Counted from the first letter of the stretch, positions 18,524 to 27,661 are shown. The stretch: DNA of 64,000 nt from JAITWN01 sp034002745 (GCA_034002745.1 JAVEZY010000001.1:186001-250000), one strand, 5' to 3'. Notes: generated by a model from the sequence alone, not told the origin. Numbers and translations: made by a program.

Positions 18524-18792
18524 TGGTGCGTTGTGAAACCCGGATCGTGAACCGCCTGGGTTTGCATGCTCGCGCCGCCGCGCGCCTGGTCACCCTGGCC
18601 TCGCAGTTCAAGTGCGATGTGTTCGTTCAGCGTGGCGAGAAACGGGTCAACGGCAAGAGTATCATGGGGGTGATGATGCTTGCGGCCGGCCAGGGCACCT
18701 CGATCGAGATCATTGCCGAGGGCGAGGATGAGGAGCGCGCGGTCGAGGGGATCGTCGATCTGATCAGGCACCGTTTCGGCGAGGAGAGTTGA
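18523..18792 (+). CDS. ptsH: Phosphocarrier protein HPr
   Basis: HPr carries phosphate from EI to EIIA domains. The 89-residue protein has the phospho-histidine motif GLHARAA and the regulatory serine motif GKSIMGVMMLA, the target of HprK. The start chosen is ATG 18523, overlapping the EIIA stop (TGATG), with GGGAGA six bases upstream; GTG 18520 is also possible. Confidence 0.95.
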   Translation: MVRCETRIVNRLGLHARAAARLVTLASQFKCDVFVQRGEKRVNGKSIMGVMMLAAGQGTSIEIIAEGEDEERAVEGIVDLIRHRFGEES

Positions 18793-18846
18793 GCACGCCT
18801 TAACGGCCTTGCCTCCCCGTGCATCATCAGGGAGAGCAGCGCAGGC

Positions 18847-20610
18847 ATGATGGCACTGAGTGGCATCAGCGTTTCTCGTGGCATCGCCATCGGCGAAGCG
18901 ACGGTGCTCAGGCGCGAGCAGCTCGAGATCAGCGAGTGCATCATTCCCTCGCCTCTCATCGAAGAGGAGATCGCCCGCTTCCGCACCGCCCTGCTGCGAG
19001 CGCGCCGGCAACTGCGCGCCATCCGTGACGAAATCCCGCCCGAGGCGCCGCCCGAGGTCGCTGCGCTGGTCGATACCCACCTGGTCATGTTCGACGACCA
19101 GATGCTGCGCGAAGGACCCATCGAAATCATTCGCAGCCGACGCTGCAATGCCGAATGGGCGCTCAAGATGCAAAGGGATGTGCTCATGCAGGTTTTCGAG
19201 CAGATGGACGATCCCTACCTTCGTGCGCGCAAGGATGACATCGACCATGTGGTGAATCGCATCCAGCAGAACCTGCAGGGGCAGAATTCGTTTCCCGACC
19301 AGATGCTCGATCATCGCGTCCGCGGCACCATCGTCGTCGCCGATGATCTCTCGCCGGCCGAGATCATGCTGATGCAGAAGCAGGGCATCGGCGCGTTCAT
19401 CACCGAATTCGGCGGAGCCAATTCCCATACCGCGATTCTTGCCCGCAGTCTCGGCGTGCCGGCGGCTGTCGGCGTGCATCATGCCCGGCGCTATATCCGG
19501 CATGCGGACCGGCTGGTCATCGAGGGGCGCCTCGGGGTGGTGATCGTCGCGCCGGATCGCCGCGAGCTGCGCTGGTTCCGCGCCAGCCAGATGCGCGAGC
19601 GGCGGGCGCGGGCCGAGCTCGGCAAGCTGCGGCAGCGGCCAGCGGTGACGCGGGACGGCGAAGCCATCACGCTGATGGCGAATGCGGAGGTGCTGGAGGA
19701 CGTGAACGCGGTGCGGGAAGCGGGCGCCGCGGGCATCGGGCTGTTCCGTACGGAAATGCTGTTCCTTGGCCGCAAGGAGCTCCCGGACGAGGCCGAGCAG
19801 TACGAGACCTATGTTCGCATCATCGAGGCAATGCAGGGGGCTCCTGTCACCATCCGCACGCTGGATCTCGGCATGGATAAGTGGGTCGGCGAAGAGCGTC
19901 CGGCCGGAGCCGAGGGCAGCAATCCGGCCATGGGGTTGCGTGCCATACGCTGGTGTCTCAAGGACCCGGCCATGTTCTCGGCGCAGCTGCGCGCAATTCT
20001 GCGTGCTTCGGCGCGCGGTCCCGTCCGCATCATGCTCCCCATGCTCTCGGAGGAACGCGAACTGCTGCAGGCGCTGGCGCTGCTGGAGGAGGCGAAGTCG
20101 GAACTGCGCGCGACAGGCGAGCCGTTCGATGAGCACCTGGGGGTGGGGGCGATGATCGAGGTGCCCGCCGCCGCGCTGTCGGTCAGCCGCTTCGCGCGTC
20201 ACGTCGACTTTCTCTCCATCGGCACCAATGATCTCATCCAGTACACCCTGGCGGTGGATCGTCTGGACGAAGAGGTGGACTATCTCTACGATCCCTTGCA
20301 TCCCGCCGTGCTGAAGCTGATCCAGATGACGATCACCGGTGGCCGGCGCGCCGGCGTCGGGGTTTCCATGTGCGGCGAGATGGCGGGCGAGCCGGCCTAT
20401 ACGCGTCTGCTGCTCGGTATGGGCTTGAGGGAGTTCAGCGCGGCGCCGAGTACGCTGCTCGAAGTCAAGAGGATCATCGTCGACAGTGATCTGACGCATC
20501 TTCGAGATCAGGTGCGGCGGCTCCTGCGTCAGGGGCGTCCCGGCGGGCTCGAGAAGGCGCTGGATCGGCTGAATGGGCCGGATCGATCCTGGCAGCTGGC
20601 AGATTCTTGA
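18847..20610 (+). CDS. ptsI: PTS enzyme I
   Basis: EI autophosphorylates from phosphoenolpyruvate and passes phosphate to HPr. The 587-residue protein has the phospho-His motif GGANSHTAILARSLG, the PEP-binding barrel with GLFRTEMLFL, and the C-terminal SIGTNDLIQYTLAVDR and CGEMAG active-site blocks. ATG 18850 is an equally good start. It lies 54 bases after HPr. A second EI paralogue with a GAF domain (ptsP) occurs at 54.2 kb. Confidence 0.96.
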   Translation: MMALSGISVSRGIAIGEATVLRREQLEISECIIPSPLIEEEIARFRTALLRARRQLRAIRDEIPPEAPPEVAALVDTHLVMFDDQMLREGPIEIIRSRRCNAEWALKMQRDVLMQVFEQMDDPYLRARKDDIDHVVNRIQQNLQGQNSFPDQMLDHRVRGTIVVADDLSPAEIMLMQKQGIGAFITEFGGANSHTAILARSLGVPAAVGVHHARRYIRHADRLVIEGRLGVVIVAPDRRELRWFRASQMRERRARAELGKLRQRPAVTRDGEAITLMANAEVLEDVNAVREAGAAGIGLFRTEMLFLGRKELPDEAEQYETYVRIIEAMQGAPVTIRTLDLGMDKWVGEERPAGAEGSNPAMGLRAIRWCLKDPAMFSAQLRAILRASARGPVRIMLPMLSEERELLQALALLEEAKSELRATGEPFDEHLGVGAMIEVPAAALSVSRFARHVDFLSIGTNDLIQYTLAVDRLDEEVDYLYDPLHPAVLKLIQMTITGGRRAGVGVSMCGEMAGEPAYTRLLLGMGLREFSAAPSTLLEVKRIIVDSDLTHLRDQVRRLLRQGRPGGLEKALDRLNGPDRSWQLADS

Positions 20611-20692
20611 GAAAGTCTCCCGACCGCTCTTCTCCGCGAATGGCTCGCTTCGCTGCCACTTGCGCTCACTCGCCTTGCTTGCTCGCCGCTGA

Positions 20693-20724
20693 CCCCGCTG
20701 CGCAAAGCCGCGGGGAAACTTTTT
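20693..20724 (+). terminator. Candidate Rho-independent terminator after ptsI
   Basis: A CCCCGC / GCGGGG stem (20693-20698 with 20710-20715) closes an 11-base loop and is followed by AAAC and then five T. The stem is short and the T run is offset, so it is a weak candidate, but it lies correctly between ptsI and the next transcription unit. Confidence 0.4.
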
Positions 20725-20762
20725 CTACAGCCTGCTGGAAGATTCCAGCGCTGCGGTGCTGC

Positions 20763-20768
20763 TATAAT
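20763..20768 (+). promoter_or_regulatory. Consensus -10 element before the Gld-type ABC operon
   Basis: A perfect TATAAT ends only eight bases before the ATG at 20777. A transcript starting 6-8 bases after it would have almost no 5' leader. I see no good -35 hexamer at the right spacing (the sequence there is AGATTC). No clear Shine-Dalgarno precedes the ATG, which fits leaderless translation. Confidence 0.45.
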
Positions 20769-20776
20769 ATGCCGCG

Positions 20777-21718
20777 ATGAGTACCGACAGCCTGATTTGC
20801 GTCGAGCATCTGTATCGCTATTACGGACCTCTGTGCGCTGTCGATGACATCAGCTTCGAGGTCCGGCGCGGCGAGGTGCTCGGCTTTCTCGGTCCCAATG
20901 GCGCCGGCAAGTCCACGACGATGCAGATCATCAGCGGCAATCTCGCGCCGAGCGCGGGCCGCGTGCTCGTCAATGGCGCCGATATTCTCGACCAGCCGCG
21001 CCGCGCCAAGACCGGGCTCGGTTATCTTCCCGATCAGCCGCCGCTCTATCGCGAGATGACGGTGGACGAGTACCTCTGGTACTGCGCGCGCATCAAGCGC
21101 ATTCCACGCGGCGCAAGCCGCGCGGCGATCGAGCGTGTCAAGGAGCGTTGCGGCCTCGGCGCCGTCGGCGCCCGCGTCATCGGCAACCTGTCCAAGGGCT
21201 ATCAGCAGCGGGTGGGCATCGCCCAAGCGATCGTGCATGCGCCGGACGTCGTCATTCTCGATGAGCCGACGGTAGGCCTCGACCCGATCCAGATCCGCGA
21301 GATTCGCGCGCTGATCCGCGAGCTGGGCGGCGATCACGCGGTCATCCTGTCGACCCACATCCTCCCCGAAGTGCAGGCGGTATGCGATCGCGTGCAGGTC
21401 ATTCATCGTGGCCGGCTGGTGTTCGACGATTCCATCGAGGGTCTGCAGCGGCACATGTTCATGTCATGGCTGACGGTCGCGATGCACAACGCGCCCCCCG
21501 CCGCGACGCTTGCAGCGCTGCCCGACGTGGTCTGTGTCGAGGATATGGGAGGAGGGCACATGCGCCTGCAGTACCGTCCGGAGGCAGCTGATTTCCCCGA
21601 GCGCATGGTCGCCCGGGCGGTGGCCGAGGGGTGGCGCCTGCATGAGATCGCGCAGGAGCGCCGCAGCCTGGAGGAGATCTTCGTCGATCTGACCCGCGCC
21701 GAGGAAGCCGCGGCATGA
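20777..21718 (+). CDS. Gld-type ABC transporter ATP-binding protein
   Basis: The 313-residue ATPase resembles GldA/NosF-type exporters. It has Walker A GPNGAGKST, LPDQPPLY around the Q-loop, signature LSKGYQQRVGIAQA, Walker B VVILDEPTVGLDP and switch STHILPEV, plus a C-terminal extension of about 90 residues typical of ABC-2 exporters. It overlaps the permease gene by four bases. In Bacteroidetes the homologues are tied to gliding, but in proteobacteria the substrate of this set is unknown, so I give no symbol. Confidence 0.9.
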   Translation: MSTDSLICVEHLYRYYGPLCAVDDISFEVRRGEVLGFLGPNGAGKSTTMQIISGNLAPSAGRVLVNGADILDQPRRAKTGLGYLPDQPPLYREMTVDEYLWYCARIKRIPRGASRAAIERVKERCGLGAVGARVIGNLSKGYQQRVGIAQAIVHAPDVVILDEPTVGLDPIQIREIRALIRELGGDHAVILSTHILPEVQAVCDRVQVIHRGRLVFDDSIEGLQRHMFMSWLTVAMHNAPPAATLAALPDVVCVEDMGGGHMRLQYRPEAADFPERMVARAVAEGWRLHEIAQERRSLEEIFVDLTRAEEAAA

Positions 21719-22464
21719 CGGTTCTTGCCATCGCCGGCCGCGAGCTGCGTTCGCTGTTCCTGTCGCCGCTGGCCTGGACGCTGCTGGCGGTAGTGCAGCT
21801 CATTCTGGGCTACATGTTCGTTACCCAGATCGATTTCTTTCTGCAGCTGCAGCCGCGCTTGCCGGGCATTCTCGACGCTCCGGGCGTCACCGAGATCATC
21901 GTTGCGCCGATGCTGGGCAATGCCGCGCTGGTGCTGCTCCTGATCGTGCCGCTGCTGACCATGCGCCTGCTGGCGGACGAGTTCCGCAACCGCACGCTGC
22001 CGCTGCTGTTTTCGGCACCCGTATCGATGACCGAGATCGTGCTGGGCAAGTATCTCGGCGTCATCGGCTTCATCGCCGTGCTGCTCGGCCTGATCGCGTT
22101 GATGCCGCTGTCGCTGCTCGTCGGAGGCACGCTCGATATCGGAACCATGTGCGCCGGCCTGTTCGGCCTGTTCCTGTTGCTCTCCGCCTTCGCCGCGATC
22201 GGCCTATTCATGTCGGCGCTCACCGGGCAGCCCGCGGTGGCCGCGATCTCCACCTTCGGCGCCCTGCTCATGCTGTGGATCATCGACTGGAGCGGTGATG
22301 GCAGCGGCGGCGGCCTGCTCGTCTGGCTGTCCATGGTGCGCCATTACGAGCCCCTGCTGCGTGGCGCCTTCAGTAGCGCCGACGTGGCTTACTATCTGAT
22401 CGTGATCGTGACGTTCCTCGTACTCAGCGCCAGGCGTCTCGATTCCTGGCGCCTCCAGCATTGA
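21715..22464 (+). CDS. ABC-2 type permease, GldF-like
   Basis: This 249-residue protein has six predicted membrane helices and the ABC-2 pattern of an export permease, including LTMRLLADEFRNRTLPLLFS, where the cytoplasmic coupling segment sits after the second helix. It starts inside the ATPase gene and is followed four bases later by the GldG-like gene. Substrate is unknown. Confidence 0.88.
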   Translation: MTVLAIAGRELRSLFLSPLAWTLLAVVQLILGYMFVTQIDFFLQLQPRLPGILDAPGVTEIIVAPMLGNAALVLLLIVPLLTMRLLADEFRNRTLPLLFSAPVSMTEIVLGKYLGVIGFIAVLLGLIALMPLSLLVGGTLDIGTMCAGLFGLFLLLSAFAAIGLFMSALTGQPAVAAISTFGALLMLWIIDWSGDGSGGGLLVWLSMVRHYEPLLRGAFSSADVAYYLIVIVTFLVLSARRLDSWRLQH

Positions 22465-22468
22465 TGTC

Positions 22469-23866
22469 ATGCAGGTAACCAGACGCAGCAGACGGTTGAT
22501 GCGCGTGCACGATGTCGTGTTCGTCGTGCTGCTGCTGGTGACCGCCGGCCTGCTGGGCTGGCTGAGCACGCGCTATGTCTTCGAGGCCGACTGGACCGCG
22601 GCCGGTCGCAATACACTGTCGCCGGCGAGCATGGCGCTGTTGCAGGAGATGCCGGGAGAGGTGAAGGTTACCGCGTTCGCGCGGGAAACGATTCCATTGC
22701 TCCGCAAGCGGATCACCAACCTTGCGGAGCGCTATCGACGTTACAAGCCCGATTTCACGCTGGTGTTCGTCGACCCCGATCGCGAACCGCAGCGGGCGCG
22801 GGAGCTCGATATCGTCATGGATGGCGAAATGGTGATCGAGTATCGCGGGCGCATCGAACGCCTGCGCGATCCGGATCCCGGTGAAAGCGGCCTGACCAAT
22901 GCACTGCAGCGAGTTGCGCGCGGCGGTGAGCGACGGCTGCTGTTCGTCACCGGGCATGGCGAGCGTGATCCCATGGGCGTCGCCGGACACGATCTTGCCG
23001 GATGGGCGCAGTACCTGGACGGGCGCGGAATTCGCGCCGAGCGGATCAATCTGCTCGAGAGCGATCCGCCGCGCGCGGACAATTCCGTTGTGGTGCTCGC
23101 CTCGCCGGAGGTGTCACTGCTGCCGGCGGAAGTGGCGCGCATCCTTGATTATGTGAGAGATGGCGGAAACCTTCTGTGGCTGTCCGATCCGGGCGCGCCC
23201 GAAGGGCTCGAGCCGCTCGCGCAGGAGCTGGGAATCGTCTTCGAGGCCGGAGTGGTGGTCGATCCCACCGTTGCGCAGGTCGGCATGATGCTGTTCGACA
23301 CCGACGATCCACGCGTGGCTCTGGTCGCGCGCTATCCCGCGCACACCATCACGCGGGACTTCGATCTGAACACGTTGTTCCCGGTGGCCGGGGCGATCAC
23401 CGCGGTCGAGGATGCGGGCGCCTGGCAGTCGACGGCCCTGCTGAGCACCTTGTCGAACACCTGGCTGGAACGAGGTCAGATGAGCGGAACCATCACCATG
23501 GATGACGGCGATGTGCCTGGACCATTGCTGCTCGGCGTCGCGTTGAGCCGGGCGCCGGCGAACGATGGCGCTGCGCTCGAGGATTCCGCCGCGCGCGAGC
23601 AACGCGTCGTGGCGGTCGCCGACGGCGATTTTCTGGGGAATGCCTTTCTGGGACGCGGCGGCAATCTGCAACTGGGGCTGAACATGGTCGACTGGCTGAT
23701 CGGCGATGACCGCTTCATAGATATCCCGGCTCGCACCGCACCGGATTCATCGCTGGACCTTTCGCGCTTTGCCACCGGCGCGATCGGCCTGGGCTTCCCC
23801 CTGGTTCTGCCTCTGCTGCTTGCCGCCACGGGAGTGGTGGTCTGGGTGCGGCGTCGTCGTCGCTGA
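22469..23866 (+). CDS. GldG-like ABC-associated membrane protein
   Basis: The 465-residue protein has an N-terminal membrane anchor (about residues 12-32), a large extracytoplasmic region and a C-terminal helix just before an arginine-rich tail (VRRRRR). The central part, with VTAFARE near residue 65, LFVTGHGERDP and LWLSDPGAPEG, fits the GldG / ABC-type uncharacterised auxiliary family. The role is probably in the same exporter as the two genes before it. Confidence 0.85.
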   Translation: MQVTRRSRRLMRVHDVVFVVLLLVTAGLLGWLSTRYVFEADWTAAGRNTLSPASMALLQEMPGEVKVTAFARETIPLLRKRITNLAERYRRYKPDFTLVFVDPDREPQRARELDIVMDGEMVIEYRGRIERLRDPDPGESGLTNALQRVARGGERRLLFVTGHGERDPMGVAGHDLAGWAQYLDGRGIRAERINLLESDPPRADNSVVVLASPEVSLLPAEVARILDYVRDGGNLLWLSDPGAPEGLEPLAQELGIVFEAGVVVDPTVAQVGMMLFDTDDPRVALVARYPAHTITRDFDLNTLFPVAGAITAVEDAGAWQSTALLSTLSNTWLERGQMSGTITMDDGDVPGPLLLGVALSRAPANDGAALEDSAAREQRVVAVADGDFLGNAFLGRGGNLQLGLNMVDWLIGDDRFIDIPARTAPDSSLDLSRFATGAIGLGFPLVLPLLLAATGVVVWVRRRRR

Positions 23867-23875
23867 GGGCTGCTC

Positions 23876-24721
23876 GTGAACCGCAGACTGATGACGAATT
23901 TCGGTCTGTTGCTGATGGCGGCGATCCTGGCGCTGGTGGCATGGCTGCAGCCGGGTCTCGAGGATGACAGCGGTGTGGCGCCGCTCGCCACGCTCGATCC
24001 CGCATCCGTTACGGAACTGGTTGTCAGTCGTCCAGGCTTGGACGCGATCGTGCTGGAAAGGGAAGATGGCATCTGGATGATGCGCGAGCCGGTGCCAATC
24101 CATGCCAGCGAGGCCCGCATCGACGCCGTGCTGGCGGTGCTCGAGGCGCCGGTGCGTGCCGGCTTTCCCGCTGCCAGCGTCGATCCAGCGAATTACGGCC
24201 TGGATGCACCCCGGATCCAGCTGCGGGTCGATGGCGTGGAACTCGCTTTTGGCGATACCGAGCCTATCGATCGCCGCCGCTATGTCCGAATCCAGGACCG
24301 CATCGTACTCATCGACGATCAGCACTATGTCTGGTTGCATGGCAGCGTGGGAGACTTCGTGTCACGGCAGTTGCTGCCGCCGGGTGCGACGCTCGAAGTC
24401 CTTGAGCTGCCCGGAATGGTTCTGCGCCGGGACGGCGATACCGCCTCATGGCGCGTTGCGCCCGCTGATGGCATGTCCGCTGAAGAGGCTTCCGGGCTGG
24501 CGAGTGAATGGTCGCGTGCGCAGGCGATCGCAATCGAAAGCCATGGGTTGGTCGACAACGAAGCGCCGCGGATTCGGCTGCTGCTGGACGATGGGCGCGA
24601 GCTCGAATTCGCCGTGATCGGCGACGACGGCGATCCGCTGTTTGTGCGCGCCGATGTGGGGTTGGCCTGGCGGATGAGCGAGGCCCAGGCGGCGCGACTG
24701 CTCGAACCTTCAGAGCCTTAG
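23876..24721 (+). CDS. DUF4340 domain protein
   Basis: The 281-residue protein has one N-terminal helix (about residues 8-24) and a periplasmic domain with repeated beta-rich halves, including WMMREPVPIHASEARIDAVL and NYGLDAPRIQL, the pattern of DUF4340. Such proteins commonly follow GldG-like genes, and this one lies nine bases after it. Start is GTG 23876. Function unknown; it is likely an accessory of the ABC set. Confidence 0.85.
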   Translation: MNRRLMTNFGLLLMAAILALVAWLQPGLEDDSGVAPLATLDPASVTELVVSRPGLDAIVLEREDGIWMMREPVPIHASEARIDAVLAVLEAPVRAGFPAASVDPANYGLDAPRIQLRVDGVELAFGDTEPIDRRRYVRIQDRIVLIDDQHYVWLHGSVGDFVSRQLLPPGATLEVLELPGMVLRRDGDTASWRVAPADGMSAEEASGLASEWSRAQAIAIESHGLVDNEAPRIRLLLDDGRELEFAVIGDDGDPLFVRADVGLAWRMSEAQAARLLEPSEP

Positions 24722-24722
24722 C

Positions 24723-25541
24723 ATGCCGGAGTTGCCCGAGGTCGAAACCACTCGGCGTGGCATCGCGCCGCATGTCGAGGGACGGCATGTCGCTTTCGTG
24801 CACGTGCGCCAGCGGCAGCTGCGGCTTCCGGTGACCGACGGCCTCGAGCGCATCCTGCCCGGGCAGCGTGTCGACAGCGTGGAGCGACGTGGCAAATACC
24901 TGATCCTGCGCTGCACCGACGGCGCCCTGATTCTGCACCTGGGCATGTCGGGCAGTCTGCGCGTCACCGACGGCGAGGGGCCTGGGCCGGGTGCGCACGA
25001 TCATGTGGACATCGGATTCGACGATGGCGCGATACTGAGGCTGCGCGATCCGCGCCGGTTCGGACTGCTGGTGTGGACTGCGGAAGAACCCCACACTCAT
25101 TCCTTGTTGCGTCACCTCGGTCCCGAACCGCTCGCGGGCGAATTCGGCGGCGCCTGGCTGCACGCGCGGTCGAGGGGGCGCCGCACGGCGGTCAAGACCT
25201 TCATCATGGATTCACGAATCGTCGTCGGCGTCGGGAACATCTATGCCAGTGAAGTGCTGCACCGCTGCGGCATTCATCCGCTGCGCGCAGCCGGCCGCAT
25301 TTCGGCGGCTCGTTATGAGGCGCTCGCCGCTGCGATCCGCGATGTCCTGCAGGCCGCGATACGCAGCGGCGGCACCACCCTGCGTGATTTCCGCGGCGGC
25401 GACGGCCAGCCTGGCTATTTCTCCACCAGTCTCGAGGTGTATGGCCGGGAGGGCGAATCATGCCGGAGTTGCGGTGGAGTCATCCGCTGCGTCCGTCAGG
25501 CCCAGCGTTCCACCTATTTCTGTCCGGCCTGCCAGCGGTGA
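24723..25541 (+). CDS. mutM: Formamidopyrimidine-DNA glycosylase
   Basis: MutM removes 8-oxoguanine and Fapy lesions and cuts the abasic site. The 272-residue protein has the catalytic N-terminus PELPEVET (Pro2, Glu3), the lysine in ERRGKYLIL, the loop VVGVGNIYASE, and a C-terminal zinc finger (CRSC and CPAC). It begins one base after the DUF4340 stop and may be read through from that operon. Confidence 0.96.
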   Translation: MPELPEVETTRRGIAPHVEGRHVAFVHVRQRQLRLPVTDGLERILPGQRVDSVERRGKYLILRCTDGALILHLGMSGSLRVTDGEGPGPGAHDHVDIGFDDGAILRLRDPRRFGLLVWTAEEPHTHSLLRHLGPEPLAGEFGGAWLHARSRGRRTAVKTFIMDSRIVVGVGNIYASEVLHRCGIHPLRAAGRISAARYEALAAAIRDVLQAAIRSGGTTLRDFRGGDGQPGYFSTSLEVYGREGESCRSCGGVIRCVRQAQRSTYFCPACQR

Positions 25542-25604
25542 GGCGGGCCGCCTTATGAACTGTCGGCTGTTTGCGCTAGGATAGCGCGGAAACGAATCGG
25601 AGGA

Positions 25605-26093
25605 ATGATGCTGAGGATCGGTCCGCTGGCGGTGCGCGTCAGCCATTTCAGGGCGCTGTTCGATTGGACGATCAAGATCGTCTTCAGCCTGCTGATCGTG
25701 TTCCTGACGCTCAGCATCATCATCGGAACCGGGCGCATGTTCATGACGGTGGGCGATCTGCTCGCTGCGGGAGACCTGTCGAAGGACTTCCTGCACATCA
25801 TCTCCGACGTGCTCACGCTGTTCATACTCATCGAGCTGTCCCGCTCGCTGGTCGAATATTTCAGCACATCCCGCCTGCGCATGACCTTCATCGTCGATGC
25901 CGCCATCGTATTCGTGCTGCGTGAAGTGATGATCAAGCTGTTCGAGCACAAGATAACGCCGCCGGAGATCTATGCCATGAGCGTGCTGCTGCTGGTCATG
26001 ACGGCGCTGCGCATCGGCTCGGTCATCGTCTATCAGCGCGGACTGGCGCTGGAAGAAAAGGCCGCGGCCGGGGAAAGGAAGGTTGAAAGTTAG
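25605..26093 (+). CDS. psiE: PsiE family membrane protein
   Basis: A 162-residue protein with four predicted membrane helices and the pattern of phosphate-starvation-inducible PsiE (HIISDVLTLFILIELSRSL, then VDAAIVFVLREVMIKLF). Function of the family is unclear. ATG 25608 is an alternative start. It is followed by a REPIN-like palindrome that could also terminate transcription. Confidence 0.85.
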   Translation: MMLRIGPLAVRVSHFRALFDWTIKIVFSLLIVFLTLSIIIGTGRMFMTVGDLLAAGDLSKDFLHIISDVLTLFILIELSRSLVEYFSTSRLRMTFIVDAAIVFVLREVMIKLFEHKITPPEIYAMSVLLLVMTALRIGSVIVYQRGLALEEKAAAGERKVES

Positions 26094-26100
26094 ATAGGGC

Positions 26101-26155
26101 AAAGGGGACGCTCCCCTGTTTCGATTGGCAGTCGAAACAGGGGAGCGTCCCCTTT
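26101..26155. repeat. REPIN-like perfect inverted repeat (24-bp arms, 7-nt loop)
   Basis: Arms 26101-26124 and 26132-26155 are perfect reverse complements around TTGGCAG. Each arm also holds its own small hairpin (GGGGA-CGC-TCCCC), so the whole is two inverted REP-like units, the REPIN pattern mobilised by RAYT (REP-associated tyrosine) transposases. It lies between convergent genes psiE and the membrane protein at 26165 and ends in TTTT, so it can also act as a bidirectional terminator. No RAYT gene is in the window. Confidence 0.85.
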
Positions 26156-26164
26156 TCTGTCTTC

Positions 26165-27583
26165 TTACGGCGCTCCCCGGAAGCGCACCGCCACGCCGGC
26201 CTCTTCGAGCAGGATCGTTTCGGTGACGCCGGTCAGTTCGGCGAGTTGGGCCGCCAGGGTCTCGTTGCGTTCATCCTTGGGATCGAACAGCAGGAAGTCG
26301 ACGTTGGCGACGTTCTTCAGCAGCGCTTCATGATCAGCGAACGGCGGAGGCAGGGGCAGGGCATGCCTGCGGGTCGCGAGCATGGTCTTGCCTGGCCACT
26401 GGCTCATCGTCATTGTCGCCTCTTCTCCTCCGGTATCCTCCACTTCCGCGCTGAACGCCAGCAGCAGCTGATCGACGGGCGGCAGATGGTTCTGTGAGAT
26501 CGCGTAGCGGTGCGCCTTGCCCACCTGCATGAACACGATCGAGGCGATGAATACCAGTCCGAGCACGAGGCCACGCTGGCCGACGAAGCCCCCCAGGCCC
26601 ATTCCGCGATTGAAGGCGATCAGACGCGGCATTCCGAGATAGAGCAGCATGGCCATCACCAGCATGGCCCAGGCTCCGTCGGCTGCGGGCAGCCCGAACA
26701 GCACGGCGAGCAGCAGCATGCGCGTCATCATGTCTTCCGCCGCCAGGCGTCGGCTGGCGATTCCGGCTCCGATCGCGCCCATGGCGAGAAGGATGGACAG
26801 CAGCCAGGCGAGGGCGGTGCCGGGAGCATCCCGTCCGAGCACTGCCTGATACAGGGAAACGAAGGGTTGATCCAGCCAGTCCAGCGTCGGCCAGCCGAGG
26901 CGCAGGATGAGGATCAGAGCGATCGCCACGGTGACGCCGATATACACATGGCGCTGCTGGCGGGCGTCGAGCGGGCGGGTGCGCCATTCCCAGAGCAGCG
27001 CCGCCGGGTAGGCGAGGGCGGCGGGATGGATGCTGACGGCGATCATGATCCACAGCAGCTGCGCAAAGAACCAGCCGCCGAGAGGGCGTTGTACGAGACG
27101 GTACTTGCGATCGATCCAGAGTCCCACGCCGAAGGCGAGCAGCAGGTAGGGACCTGCTCCGAGCGCGTCGATCTCGAACAGGGTGGCGGGTGCGATCAGG
27201 AGCAGGCCGCTGGCGATCAGAGCGCTTTCGGCGTCGATGGTGCGCCGGGCCCAGCGATAGAGCATCGTCACCGCGGCGGCAGTGATCAGCAGGGCGTGGA
27301 CCTTGGCGGCGATCATGCTGCCTGGCCAGTAGGCGCCAAGCGGTGCTAACAGCACCGCCCGAAGGTCGGGCAGGCCGAGCAGTACGACGGTGCTGATGAT
27401 GCGTTCGCCGACCGACCAGACGAGAAGCAGCGCGTGCGCTCCGGCTTCATCGATGCCGAAGGCGTCGAAGCGGACGAGACCCAGTCCGAGCACGGCGGCG
27501 CCCCAGGCCGCGAGCACCAGAACTCCCCAGTAATCCTCTCTCGCCCTGATCAGGACGCGCCTTCCACTATCGCGCAGATTCAT
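26165..27583 (-). CDS. Multi-pass membrane protein, GT-C glycosyltransferase-like
   Basis: The 472-residue protein has about ten to eleven predicted membrane helices and a C-terminal soluble tail of about 100 residues. After the first helix comes FDAFGIDEAGAHALLL, where the Asp-Glu pair resembles the catalytic loop of ArnT/PMT-type (GT-C) glycosyltransferases. Overall likeness to a named family is weak, so the function is tentative. The start at 27583 follows GAGGTAAG. It runs opposite to the genes on either side. Confidence 0.6.
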   Translation of the reverse strand: MNLRDSGRRVLIRAREDYWGVLVLAAWGAAVLGLGLVRFDAFGIDEAGAHALLLVWSVGERIISTVVLLGLPDLRAVLLAPLGAYWPGSMIAAKVHALLITAAAVTMLYRWARRTIDAESALIASGLLLIAPATLFEIDALGAGPYLLLAFGVGLWIDRKYRLVQRPLGGWFFAQLLWIMIAVSIHPAALAYPAALLWEWRTRPLDARQQRHVYIGVTVAIALILILRLGWPTLDWLDQPFVSLYQAVLGRDAPGTALAWLLSILLAMGAIGAGIASRRLAAEDMMTRMLLLAVLFGLPAADGAWAMLVMAMLLYLGMPRLIAFNRGMGLGGFVGQRGLVLGLVFIASIVFMQVGKAHRYAISQNHLPPVDQLLLAFSAEVEDTGGEEATMTMSQWPGKTMLATRRHALPLPPPFADHEALLKNVANVDFLLFDPKDERNETLAAQLAELTGVTETILLEEAGVAVRFRGAP

Positions 27584-27661
27584 CGCCTTACCTCTTGGAA
27601 ACGGGCTGGATTCTAGCGCGTGCATTGCCGGAGGTCACCCGCGTCGTGCTCCGGCGCGGAC

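Noticed and set aside
18436..20499. 687-codon open frame antisense to HPr and ptsI
   Set aside because: Shadow of the conserved PTS genes, with no recognisable domain or ribosome site.
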